NCBI GenBank assembly: GCA_009733575.1
Contig: ML769778.1
Coordinates: forward strand, 1-57,475
DNA: 57,475 nt
Reading direction: 5' to 3'
DNA from: Gymnopus androsaceus JB14
Taxonomy: Eukaryota; Basidiomycota; Agaricomycetes; Agaricales; Omphalotaceae
Shown here one piece after another: positions 21,565-32,544 of the stretch (positions are counted from its first letter, which is position 1; every line of letters begins with the position of its first letter). The notes beneath the pieces are model-generated. The model saw only the letters and a list, made by a program, of their open reading frames with translations, made no database searches and was not told where the DNA came from. The position numbers were made by a program, and so were the translations under genes.

Positions 21565-22313
21565 CTAGTTATTGTTAAGCATGCGGCGCACGCGCCTGGC
21601 CTCATGAATCTTTATACCCTGGTCGAGATTGGGATGCTCCACTATCTTGAGCTGTGGCGAGTATTCCTCACAGTTGTAGGTGTCGGTATAAGCTTGGAGG
21701 GCAGCTTCATACGTAGTGAATGGCTCGTAGTGCACTCCCGCTATTCCTTCAACATATGGATGAACCTCGTCACGCCTGCGAAAATCAATTAGCCACCATC
21801 TGATAAGAACAGCAGAAGATTTTTTACCAGTCGCCGAATATACCGACGCGGGCCCCAGCATAGATCATGTAGAAATATTCTCCAGTTCTCGGAGGCTTGT
21901 ACATTAACGAAGGGCGTGATATAGTTTGGGGTAAGAGTCAGGTCCAAATAAAGGAGCTGCATTGTCAGAACAATGACTAATACTGCTTGAGGGCGGTTCC
22001 AGGTCAGTCTGAGTGTTAGCATGGCAAGTTCGGGGGGCCGATGGCTCAGAGTTGGGAGCTGTGTGAGATGGAGATCGGGGAGGAGATTCAGGGTAATGTA
22101 AAGAGGTGGGAGCCGTGGCTGGACGCCGAGTTCGAATGACAGTAGTGACTGTATCCGATAAGAAAAATATTTGATTTAGAGGACATGAAACATACCTTTG
22201 GTAGAGACCTCAATCTCAGTGGCTCCTGTCAAATCGGTCAGATTTGTTGTAAAAGAGAGATTAATGAACAAACCATCGTTGTGTTGTAACAGAGCATGGA
22301 TAGGGGTCGCCAT
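21565..22313 (-). CDS. Protein with RNase H1 N-terminal-like (viroplasmin) domain
   Basis: Three exons fit: 22313-22196, 22148-21828 and 21775-21565, with GT-AG introns of 47 and 52 nt. Across the last junction the protein reads FYMIYAGARVGIFGDW then RDEVHPYVEGIAGVHYEPF and TTYEAALQAYTDTY. This matches the hybrid-binding fold found at the N-terminus of eukaryotic RNase H1 and in viroplasmin-like proteins (Y-x-V-x-x-G-x-x-x-G-I-F, then V-x-G-x-x-G and F-x-x-x-x-x-A). The middle is Pro/Ser-rich linker. A one-base shift is needed near 21,905-21,915 to reach the domain frame, so the copy may be damaged. No catalytic RNase H domain follows. Such stand-alone domains are common in mushroom genomes; the function is unknown. 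Confidence 0.6.
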
Positions 22314-23286
22314 AATGAGAATACGGTCAAGAGCAGGGGTTGGTGCATGAGTGATTTTGATGCCAGAGGATTGTGCAACAGGGAAAAATCTGTATCGTGC
22401 ACTTTGTGGAGATATCCCTAGATATAGATATGAAATTAGCCATAGCATTTGGGTATAGGTTTTAACCCTATGGATTCTGACCGGCTACGGAAAAATCCCT
22501 CTCTGCGACTACCAAAACCATTGGTGCTTCCGCTTCGAAATTACTTTGCCTTAGAACACTCCCAAAAATGGTGTATCCTGGCTGTTATATGGGCATGTGT
22601 TTGAAGTTCATGCATGCAAGGTTGGTCGAGTATAACAAACTGAAAACAGATGTGGATCGCGAGGCGTTTGTTTTGACGACAATACATATGTTTATGAATC
22701 GATTTCCGGTGTCTCTTGGAGAAGACGAACCGTCTGAGGAGCATCTGAGCTCTGTCAACGATTCTGTGGTCCTAGCTGAGGAGCCTCTGCCGGAGAAGGG
22801 AACCAAACAATACAAGAAGGTTTGGCAGGAGCGACTGGACCATGCCGAGAAGGAAAAGAAGCGCAGTGATGTAAGTGATTACAGCACGGGATCGTGTCAA
22901 AATACACATTGACCGCGTTCTTCACAGCAAATCCGATGTTGGCTGAAGACTCACCACAAACAGCAGCCTATGGGCACCAGTAGCCAAGCTAGTTTGATCT
23001 ATACTGCCGAGGAAAAGGCCTCAAACAAAGCTTATCTTCGTGCATGTCTTGCTGGCGTGGTTAAACCACGTCACCTCACAGCGCACTTTTTTTGGGCCCA
23101 GGAGAATAAGGAGACTGTGAAAGTGTTGAAGGAGGGGGAGGAAAGGGAGACGGAGGAAAAGCCAAAGAAGACGAGGAAGAGATTGAAGAAGAAGGGAAAT
23201 AAGGACGGGGAGGCTGAACCAGCGGATGAGCATGTCGAAAGCGAAGAAGACTCGCAGAAGAAACTAGATGTTGCTAGGCTTTTGCA

Positions 23287-24076
23287 AAAGATCACGATAA
23301 GTGTCGTGAGCCGTTTTGCAAAAGATCCCGATAACTTTTAGCACTGAGATTTTGGAATAGGAATATATGGCTAGATGATTTGCCAAATATTCTAGCAACC
23401 ATATTTATGTTTACCAAATATTTTTAAGACCGTATTTGGAAGATTATGTAATCAGGTGAGGTGAGGTTAGGGTAGGGTTAGGGTTAGGGTTAGGGTATAT
23501 TGTCCAAATTAGCATGTTGAAGCAATATTTTGAAAAATATTATGATTATGTTAGGATTAGGGTTAGGGTTAGGGTTACCAAAAAGGGTATTTAAGCAATG
23601 TTTTGGTCAGATCTCGTTAGGGTTAGCACAAGTGCTAACCCTAACATAGAGATCTGATCAAAACATTGCCAAACTATGGGTTAGCATTGGTTAGGGGTTA
23701 GGGGGTTAGGGGTTAGGGGGTTAGGGGTTAGGGGTTGAGGATGATATGGGGGTGTGGGGGCTTGCCCCCACTGTTAAAATATACAGGGTTAGGGTTAGGA
23801 TAATTAGGATATAGGAGTGAAATAAGGTTATGGTTGGATAGCCATCACTACCATGGGGCAGGGGGGGGGGGTGTCAGTTTTTTTCCCACGGGCCCTCCTT
23901 CACCCGCTATAGCCATTTCTATTTTAGACATTTATGGTGATTTTATCGTTATTTATTTACCAAATATTCTGCAACACAATCTACCTATTCCAAATATTCG
24001 GTGAATGCTTCCAAAATATCAGTGCTAAAAGTTATTGGGATCTTTTGCAAAACGGCCCATGACACTTATCGTGATT
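23287..24076. mobile_element. TIR element with telomere-like core, different termini
   Basis: Ends AAAGATCACGATAAGTGTC and inverse, with TIRs of about 75 bp (CCGTTTTGCAAAAGATCC, TTTTAGCACTGA). They are flanked by TTTTGCA at 23,280-23,286 and 24,077-24,083. The interior carries hairpin H2, several runs of TTAGGG and the same TGGGGGCTTGCCCCCA hairpin as the elements at 20,001 and 25,622, although its TIRs are unrelated. It splits the host gene. No ORF. Confidence 0.8.
23595..23669. repeat. Covarying hairpin H2
   Basis: Outer stem GCAATGTTTTGGTCAGATCT with AGATCTGATCAAAACATTGC; inner stem TTAGGGTTAGCAC/GTGCTAACCCTAA. It is followed by CAAA and G-rich telomere-like repeats. Confidence 0.85.
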
Positions 24077-25621
24077 TTTTGCATTAAGCTGGCAGAATCA
24101 GCTGTGGAAGAAGAAGGCTATTGGGGCTTTGACCAGCTATCAGGCTCTGTGTAAATTGGAATTTGAGTCGCTAGATGAAGTGGAGCAGGCTGAATGGAAA
24201 GAGTTGGCTGATCTAGATCTTGCTGAGAAGTCGGAGACATATGCTGCGATTACGAAGGGGCAAGCTATAACGACCACACCGCAGTTCCATCAACAGTGGG
24301 TTTTTTCCTTCTATTTGATACATTTGTTTGCTGATTCTCAATTTCTCTCTAGATGCATGGACAATTTGGACAAATTCGCTCAACCTTTCCTCGATGTCAT
24401 TGCAGAATTGACCGGAGGCGTTTGTGGTCTATGGATTGTGGCACCCGAGCCGAGAAATGGTAGAGAGCCGATTATTCTATCGTGGGTGGTTACTTTTTTT
24501 CGTTTCGCTACCGCATTGAAAGGTTCGTAGTCATTACGGAGGCAAAACACCTGGACCCAATGGCATGCATTTCGGGGAATCCAAGCGCGTAGCATTCAAA
24601 GAAAAAATTCGTCCAGCAATCAAGAACTTTGTTCAGAAGGTTTATTGTGAGTAATTGTCATGTCTTATATTTGTTGTTGAGATCTAACTAGTATTAGCAG
24701 TGGAGGAGTGTCATGCGCGAGCCCTGCCACAGGAGGACGCGGGAGCGGCTACGACAACATCTTCCTCAAAGGATGGAGTCAATGTGGGGTCTTCATTGAC
24801 TGTGGAAGCCTCCTCTCAGATTACTTTGTCCCATTCTCATGACACTGCATTGACGAAATCTCATCCTGAGGGCAAGGATTCTCCTACGGGCCAGTCTTCC
24901 ACGCCCGCTGGTGAGGTTCCTGATCCCCTGCCAGATGTTCGCTCTAAAGCCTCCAATTGGCCTGCTTGACGCCTCCCCGCTCGTGCCACTTCCGCAGGAC
25001 AAGCTTCCCCTGTTCATGATCCGCCATCCCGCTGTGTCACTCCCCCAATCGCTCCTCCCTCAGTCCCGAGTACTTCACCCACATTTGACAACTCAAATTT
25101 TCCAACTTCCCCTGCAGCTCAACCTTTCGTTGCGGTGACTGAAATGGATATTGAGGAAGCGGAGAATTCGTCTGGATCGAGAGGTTCGAAAAAGAGAAAA
25201 AGTTTGGATGATTTAGATTCGGCAGCTACAGAGGAGGGCCCGAGTACGAAGAAGTCCAGACAGGCTTCGAAGAAGGCGGCTGAGGTCGACGATTCAATGG
25301 ATTCAGGAGAGGGTCCATTGTTGAAGAAGTCCAGAACTGCTTCAACAGCCGCTGTGAAGACTGCATTGCAAAAGAAGCCTCATAAATCAAGCATCGTAAC
25401 TGGGACGAAGGCCACTCGCGGTACAAAACCGAATCCCGGTTCGAAATCAAAGACCACTGCATCTGCATCGAAAAAATCAATTGTGGTTGATGCGTCCTCG
25501 TCAAAGAGCAACGCGGGAAGGTTGAAGCAGGCTGAAGAGACTGAACAGGAGCCCAAAGAGAATGTGCCAGGTGCAGACATCCCTGCCGTCCCCAACGATG
25601 CTCCGAAATATGTGGAAAATG

Positions 25622-26272
25622 CAGCTGGTTCATTAGCAGTATTAAAATAAACCCCAACAAGTTCTCGGAGATGTATTTTAATATTTGCGACAAGTTGTCA
25701 GCACAGCTTTGACCCAGAAAAGAAATATCGATACAGAGAGAACGAGAGCCCGTGGGAAAAAATGGACACTTTTCCCATGCTTGTGTAGGTCACCTGCACC
25801 CAACCCTAGCCCTACCTCACATCCTAACCCTAACCCTGATTAATATTTTAACAGTGGGGCAAGCCCCCACACCCCATTATTATCCTCAACCCTAAACCCT
25901 AACCACCCTAACCCTAACCTATGTTCACTGTTTGTTTAGCACTGTTTTGATCAGGTCTCTATGTTAGGGTAAGCACTTTGTGCTTACCCTAACAAGACCT
26001 GACCAAAACAGTGCTTATTACTATATTTGGTCATAATCCTAATTTTAGATTAGGATTAAGCGGAGGCACCACTGGAAAGAGGGAGAAAAATAAAGGGGTA
26101 TAGCCATTTCCGTTTTTTCCCACGGCCCCTGGTTCCCGAGATATGGTGCCATCTTATCATACTATGGTTAGGGTTCCCTGGGCATATTTGGCTGGCTGAC
26201 AACTTGTCGCTAGTATTAAAATACACCTCCGAGAACTTGTAGGGGTTTATTTTAATACCGCTATAGCCTCTG
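25622..26272. mobile_element. Long-TIR DNA element, copy 2 (inverse orientation)
   Basis: The same element as 20,001-20,654, reversed. It is flanked by the 10-bp direct repeat GTGGAAAATG at 25,612-25,621 and 26,273-26,282. Long TIRs with 9-10-bp duplications suggest a Mutator-like origin, but no transposase is present to prove it. Deleting the element plus one repeat joins ...KYVEN and ALGLCLWVDGG in frame. Confidence 0.9.
25939..26014. repeat. Covarying hairpin H3
   Basis: Reverse-complement copy of H1 with one visible change (TCTTGTTAGGG instead of TCTCGTTAGGG). It belongs to the element at 25,622. Confidence 0.85.
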
Positions 26273-26934
26273 GTGGAAAATGCTCTGGGTTTATGCTTGT
26301 GGGTCGATGGAGGGAAACGCTGGCAGCAGGTGGTACAGGGCTGGTTTTGGTTTGACCAAGCTGCGGGTTTTGAGCCATCCTCGAAAGAGCTTTTGAGGCT
26401 CCCAACAGCCGGAAGGCCGAAGGAGGTGGGGACTTGGGTCAGTCATGCGTGTTCAGCAACGTTCCACCCTGAGGTGGACCTTCCGTGTTTCGCCGATGAG
26501 TTTGCTAGGTGGTGGAGAGCTATGCAGCCCAAAGGAAGGGATGCGGTGGAGGGGGAATTCATTGTGTTGACAAAGGCTACAATTGACTGGACGGAGTTGA
26601 AGATCAGTGGTTCGAATGGGATAGTCAATGTTGTTGGTGCATTGGCATGGTGGCACAAGGCAGCTTATGCTCTTCTGAAGGAGAAGGCGTCGAAAGCAGG
26701 ACGGGGCGGTCAGAAGCGTGAATTGGAGCTCCAGAAGCTGAATGAGGCATTGGATGAGGTGATTTATGTGTTTGGGAAGCTTGTCAAGTAGCCACTACTT
26801 TCGCTTATAGTATGTATTGAATGGACCAAATATTACGCTTTTGTCTATGTCTCGCTGAATGTACAATAATGCTGGCTGCATGCCCAGCGGAGAAGGTCAC
26901 ATTATTGAATTGGAGTGTTTGCTTTCATTGTTCA

Positions 26935-27030
26935 CATGAACAAGTGGTTAGCGTGCACCGTGAGCATTTAACTGGTCGATTAGGCGCTGGAGTATTTGTA
27001 GAGTGCAGGGTTTGATTCCTTGCTTTGACA
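26935..27030 (+). ncRNA. tRNA-like SINE head (candidate)
   Basis: A Pol III A-box-like TGGTTAGCGTGC (26,944-26,955) and a B-box-like GGTTTGATTCC (27,009-27,019; consensus GGTTCGATTCC) are spaced about 54 bases apart. The sequence does not fold into a full tRNA, so a tRNA-derived SINE or tRNA relic is more likely. The tail to about 27,300 has no gene. Confidence 0.4.
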
Positions 27031-27365
27031 TTTTACTCCGGCCCCATGTCGGTCCGGTCAATGCTTCCGGTGTCTCCGTTGCGCCCATCTTTGTCAGCGG
27101 GTACTTCCGCCTTGGTGACTCATCATCCCGACAGTAAGAGGCACTGGCATTGCTAGCCCAACGGATAAATCCCTTGGTCATAATGGCGCTGTGGATTTAT
27201 CCCATAGCGCCATTCCAGTGAGCATTGGCTCTTGTGGTTGCATCCCTGCTGAAGCATTTGCTAAGTAGGGATATAGCCCAGTGTCAAGCCTTCAAGATAG
27301 CAGTTACAGGTGTGTCGTACCATTTTGCCCTATAAGGCTATCGTGAGTTTCAACAGATCATTGTG

Positions 27366-27515
27366 GGAAGTGAACTCACTACCAGTGGCAATGTAGGTGG
27401 CATGAGGATGAATTGCAACGCACAGTGTAGGCCCGTCATGACCAACAAGAGTCTGGGACAGTGCGTAGTGTCCACTTTCGCAGGAGGGAGAAGTACGATT
27501 TGGCATTGGGCTCAA
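27366..27515 (-). pseudogene. WD40 repeat fragment
   Basis: The minus frame reads ALSQTLVGHDGPTLCVAIHP then ATYIATGS, one beta-propeller blade (GH dipeptide and start of the next strand). A GTGAGTTC donor follows, but the next WD blades are not found downstream. It is a 5' piece of a WD40 gene and probably non-functional. Confidence 0.5.
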
Positions 27516-27638
27516 GTCAGGGTGAGACTAGATTCCCTTTAAATCTGACCGTTCTTTTTGTTTACAATAACACTTATGTTCTTATTGTCATTCAATTTGA
27601 CATATAAGGTCATCAGACTGTACGAGGTGGGGATCCCA

Positions 27639-28361
27639 ATGCCTCCCGAAAAGTCACTCCCCACCTGGGCACCTCCTCGAAGGGCTAAACAACCAAAAGT
27701 CATCCTGCTCATATTCACCAATATCCAGCGCTCCACTCGTGCGGTGCCCTTGGCTATCCACCAGGAGCTAGCTGATACCCCAAGGTTCCATCCTTACCGG
27801 GCGCGTTCCATCCCTCCCCCGATTAACACAAAAGCGCGAGCTCCGGATCCGTCTGAAAACCCACCATCTCCTCTAACTCCCAGCCCTGAGGATGAAGATG
27901 ATGCAATTGGCAGCCTGATGCATCCAGCTACCACGCCTGGTCCCTCGAGTATAATGTATACTTCCTGCCCTTCCGGGTTCACACTCACTAATTCTGGTTG
28001 GGAGAAAGAACTTGTTCGCAACCTGAGAGTAAGTTTTGATTGCAATGTCCTAACATATCATATCTCAATCTTTGCGTGCAGAATACTGCTAAATCCGCAG
28101 TCTTGATGCACTTGGAGCTTGGCAAACCACTGAGTGCGCAAGATGAACAAGCTCTGCAAGCAGCTCGTAACATTGTACGTCCACAAGTGGCTGCACAGTT
28201 TGCCTTTCTGAACCTTCTCTCAGATAGTTGAACAGTTTCCTGCCTTCAAAAACCACTTGGACTTTTGGGGTGCAAACGCTGCTTTGCGCGAGCAACTCAA
28301 GAACCTGAAGGATACCGATGCTCGTAAGAAGCGCAAGGCAACAACCAATCACATTGCATAA
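27639..28361 (+). CDS. Hypothetical protein, three exons
   Basis: Exons 27639-28028, 28082-28174 and 28224-28361 join in phase with GTAAGT...GCAG and GTACGT...TCAG introns, giving 206 residues. The N-terminal 110 residues are Pro/Ser-rich and disordered-looking. The C-terminal part is helical (GWEKELVRNL, MHLELGKPLSAQDEQALQAA, ANAALREQLKNL) and ends in a basic KKRK. No known domain. It precedes two more spliced genes on the same strand, the later one also with Ser/Pro-rich and coiled-coil segments, so they may belong to related lineage-specific families. The clean splice phases support a real gene. Confidence 0.6.
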
Positions 28362-28661
28362 TAAAACAATAATACGAAACAATAAAGTAGTACATAGTGT
28401 GAAAATACAAGGATGAGATAAGAAATAACTGTGTGGAGTGAAAAGGAAAAGGAATGAAAAAGGCCAAAAAACAAAAGGATGGGTGCGTATCCAATCTGAT
28501 GGTCCAATCAGCTAAGCCTGTGCTTCACATATACATAGTGCGTATCTGTATCCTTTGCATTGAGAATACCTTTCACTGAATACTTTGGTAGCAGGCTACC
28601 ATTCACTTGCTCTCTAGCCACTCTTTAGTCACTTTCTAGTCCAACATTCATAACGTTCACG

Positions 28662-29098
28662 ATGCCTACCAGTCAAACAAATTCACCTAATGTAAATCTT
28701 CACCTTGACTACAAACAACTCACTAACCATCATCACAGTCCAAATATATCTTTAATCTACGAGTGTATCGAATCCCAGCGCAAGGGCCATCCACTGGTGT
28801 GACAATTGCCACCACTTCTCTAGGCCCGTCGAATCTATTACATGCATCTCGTCTACCCTTGCCAGAACCTCGCTTCACCGATTGGCTCACCCAACGGCAT
28901 ATTCATGATTGCGATGTGCAGTATAGAGGCAATCGGTTTCGAATTTTCTTCCAACGACACAAGAGACTCGCGTTACATACAACACTGGGCTTTCGTGGAG
29001 ACCTTCTAATAATGAGAGTCAGCAAGGGACCAACTGACTGTGTAGTGAATCTCCGCAGTAACAATGCACCAAAAGCAAGGTGCATTGCAAAGCTGTGA
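28662..29098 (+). CDS. Small hypothetical protein, two exons
   Basis: ATG at 28662, a 10-codon first exon (28662-28691), a GTAAATC...TCACAG intron with a CTAAC branch site, and a second exon 28739-29098. The protein has about 129 residues, is basic, and contains RVYRIPAQGPSTGVT and RFTDWLTQRHIHDCDVQY. It has no signal peptide or known domain. Joining the exons keeps the frame and the branch site is well placed, so I think it is real. Confidence 0.55.
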
Positions 29099-29637
29099 AG
29101 TATTTTCTTCATGTTCGTTCTTCAATACTGACACAGTACTCTTTAGTTTTGCACCTCATCTTACATCTTTTCAAAGCGTTCAGAGACAAAGATTGGCAGC
29201 GCCCCTGCAGTTGGCATAATGTACTTCCATCTATGTACATCTAAAGTATCATGACAAGAGACTGGTTAATGAATACAAGAACAATCACATGATCTGACTG
29301 CCATCCTCAATCGCATGGTCCCTGAGGTTAGATGTCAACTCACTATTGTTGGAGTTTGGCTAAATTCCTTCCTTTCCAGAGTCTTGCGCATATGGCAGAA
29401 ATGTACATGATGTGAGATTTCAAAATTCTTATTGTCGAAGTTCAATTCTTATTGTGCGAATTGTCTAGCAATCTCATCGCAGCCTTGCGCATATGGTATG
29501 GCTCGGCTTTTAACATGCCTGAGCAACATGAACTCATCCATCAGGCCAGGCACCCTACTTTTCCTTCTTTACTTTCCCTGTCTTCACGTTCCCTGTCTTT
29601 ACTTTTCAACATACAAACACAAAACATACACTATACG
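29099..29637. other. Intergenic, no gene seen
   Basis: The stretch contains a short duplicated motif (TCTTGCGCATATGG / CCTTGCGCATATGG near 29,382 and 29,483) and pyrimidine-rich sequence before the ATG at 29638, compatible with a promoter. The frame at 29,432-29,641 is not convincing. Confidence 0.4.
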
Positions 29638-32060
29638 ATGACTGATCCTTCCACCAAAAGTCTTCGCTATATGCCCTATCCTTCTCGTCTACTCACTAAC
29701 GGTACACGGCCAGCTCAATCTTCCCAAGATGCAGGTTCATTCTCCTCGCCTTCCCCGGCCCCTCTGCCTTCCAATTCCCCATTGGATGCGGCATCTGTAT
29801 CTTCGGAGCCATTAACTCAACTCGTCCTATACAATAGAAATGGACGTTGACCACGTGATGACAAAAGTACTCCATACGCGCATCCAGATAAAGTTCGTGC
29901 AGTATCTGGTCCTGCGCAGCACCAGTTTGATGAAGTGATTAGCCTCCACACTCTTTTTGAACATCACTGACTATTTCCATGTCCACAGGAACGAGAAAAG
30001 CATCTAGCTACTGAGAAGGAACTGCAGTTTTTCCGCATGCAGTATGCTGCGGCCTTTCAGGAGAACGAGCGACTGAGAGAATGCATAGACACTTGTTTGA
30101 ATGAGCCCAATGATGTATGTCCATCAAACTCCCTCTTACTCTCTGACACAATCAGCAGGATGTGGTACGCATGCTTGAAGAGCTCAAGGCCCAAGCTGCT
30201 TCGACTATGGAACGTTTAGAAGAGGCTGAGGTCACCATTGAACTCCAGAGTGACAGAATTCATACACTCGTGAGTTATAATCTTGGTCTGCAGGATTACA
30301 GACTAATTCTGTCTTTCAGGCATCAGACTGTGCAAGACTCACCTCTGACAGGAACAGAGCTTTAGCCGAGAAGGAAGATGTGTTAGCAAACTCAGTGAAG
30401 CTTGCAGAGGAAGTACGTATATGGCACATCTGATCGAGTATACCACAAGCTCACTCCATCAGATAAAGACGGCAGCTCCGACAATTGCAAGGCAGAGCGA
30501 AACCATTACCCAGCTGGTAGGTTCCCTAGATTGAGAAAATACCTTTTCTCACATCTTGGCCTTAGACAAAGGATTTTAACCAAGCTCAACAAGAGAAGGT
30601 AGATCAGTTCAATTCCCCAAACCAGAGGAAGCTAATATATCCTGCTAGAACGTGCGTGAAACCAAGATACAGGACTTGCGACAGCGCATGCGGCAACAGT
30701 TGTCCCAGAATAATCAATCCTCCTCGTCCCCCTTGCCTGCGTCTTCTTCTGCCTCCTCATTGACTCCCTCGTCTTCATTCCTGCCTGGCCAAACACAGTC
30801 CAAAAGCCTCGTTGATAGCATAGTTACCCAAGTTCTACAAGGGCTTACTTCCGCTGCATCAACTTCTCCTACAACTCCTGCCCCGCGTTGCAAGAATATT
30901 CCTCGACCTGGAAGTCAAGCCTACAATAAGGAGATCAAAGATTCCTCATTGGCAAATCATCAGTTCAAATCAGATTGGAGGGTGCGTTTTGGTCCTCTTT
31001 TCATTGTCAGATGCTAATTGTCATGCAGAAACTCATCCGCAGCGTGTTCATTAGCTCAACTGGTATGACTAGAATCAATGATTTTCAGAAGTATGTCCCT
31101 GTGGACTCGGCAATAGCTTGGGTGTATGAGGAGTTCAAGGGGCCTGGCCCTGAGGGCGCAATCAAACACCAATTTTTCTTTGGTCAAGGCTGGAGCAACT
31201 CTCGCTGGAATCGAGAAGTTGTGTCAAATCTGGTGACACAGGTCATTAATCAACAAGCTACTTTCCGCATTCCAGGTGATTGTCTCCCATCCGAGGTGAT
31301 CAAAATTTGCTTGCAGGATCACCTGAAACAAGTGCATGCCTCTTGGCAGCTTGATAAACCGCATGTTCATGCTTCTGGTGAACACTATGAAACTGCCCAA
31401 GAATCCCACAATCATGCTTGCTCACAAGAGAATGCTCAATCAGAAAAACTCAAGGTCAACCAACAAAAGTTCAAAGTATGTATTTTGACAATCTCTGAGC
31501 CCAAGGCTAATCTATTAGCTTGAAGAAACATCGCGAGCGCCTTGATACCGTGAATGAACTGCTCAAAAATCCGCGCCTTTCAACCACAGATCACGCAAAA
31601 TGGAAATTTGCAAAGGACGTTCTCATCAAACTTGGTACAGATGGACAGTCATTGGAGCACACTGACTCGGACTTGGCACTAGTCACCTATGAGCCATTCT
31701 ATTGCCGTCACATTGTTGGTCAAATTCTCCATGAGCTGGATGAGGAGACCATTGCTCGGAAACTACGAAACGTGCATTCTAAGGGAAAGCAACGACTCAT
31801 TCCCTCAGGCAGGATTCATCGCCGGAGTAAGGAATGCAGTCACAATCCCGTTGCACACAAACTCCCGATTGCACTATATCATCGCCGGTATTTGAAGTCC
31901 CTGTCGCCATATGACATGGAACTCCTTCAAGCAAAGAAAGATGTTACATTTCCTATGCTAGAGAAGAACAGTGTGTACGATCAAGGTTCGGACTCTATGG
32001 ATGAAACTGTAAGTCATAGTATAAATGTTCACTGCTCATGAGCTGACGCAACACTAGTGA
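29638..32060 (+). CDS. Multi-exon hypothetical protein with coiled coil, early stop
   Basis: About eight or nine exons with short GT-AG introns run from ATG 29638 to TGA 32058-32060, just after the last intron. The order is: Ser/Pro-rich N-terminus; coiled coil (EKELQFFRMQYAAAFQENER, EELKAQAASTMERLEEAEV); Ser-rich linker; a globular part with VRSVF-like RSVFISSTGMTRINDFQKYV, GPGPEGAIKHQFFFGQGWSN and SRWNREVVSNLV; then KKHRERLDTVNELLKNPRLS and a basic tail. The globular part resembles, from memory, an abundant Agaricomycete hypothetical family; its function is unknown. A TGA at 29848-29850 follows CGT where CGA would keep the frame open (PRDDKSTPYAHPDK continues), so this copy may be silenced by a single C-to-T change. 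Confidence 0.6.
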
Positions 32061-32544
32061 TTGGCATCTGTGGTGGGACTTGTCGCTAACACAGCTATGC
32101 GCAGCTCTTCGCATCACATATGCGTCAAGAATTTATTGCATCCACGGCATATCCATCAGCATGAAACTTGGAATATCAACCTAGCTTTCTTCACCACATT
32201 CCTCCCCGCAGAATCCTGTGCTATCGGACATGGTATCTCCTACGCTTATAGTCAAAATATCACTCACAGTATCGAATCATAAAGTATCTCTGTTTTCGCA
32301 TACTGTATCTTTTGAAAGAAGATAATGAATATCATCAAATAATTATCATTGAATGAAATATTTGTTCTCCTACTATCTTTCAGCAGGGTGTAATTCACTC
32401 ACGAATCTTACAAAATCATACTAGATTTGCTAGAGAATTTTGTATCATGAGATAACTAAGGTATCAGCGATGGTGAGAGTACGGACGATAAGCGAAAAAT
32501 CCGTCGAAAATTCTTGCGTAAAGAATTTTTTCCGTTTCCGGTGT

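Larger units (their letters stand above)
22568..26791 (+). pseudogene. Large multicopy-family hypothetical protein, interrupted by two elements
   Basis: Exons: 22568-22870, 22928 to about 23,286, [element], about 24,081-24,295, 24,353 to about 24,483, then across two more introns to 25,621, [element], ending at TAA 26,791 (frame 26,283-26,791). Landmarks are a charged KKTRKRLKKK linker, WQNQLWKKKAIGALTSYQ, GLWIVAPEPRNGREP, HYGGKTPGPNGMHFG, EECHARALPQ, a long Ser/Lys-rich tail, and the C-terminal WVDGGKRWQQVVQ...GRPKEVGTWV, RWWRAMQPK and GIVNVVGALAWWHKA. From memory these blocks match a hypothetical protein family with very many copies in Agaricomycetes; its role is unknown. A TGA at 24967-24969 lies where the frame otherwise continues. 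Removing the second element together with one copy of its target repeat restores the frame exactly. Confidence 0.75.

Noticed and set aside
23460..23780. TTAGGG runs taken as a chromosome end
   Set aside because: They are short, interstitial, lie inside a TIR-bounded element, and gene sequence continues on both sides.
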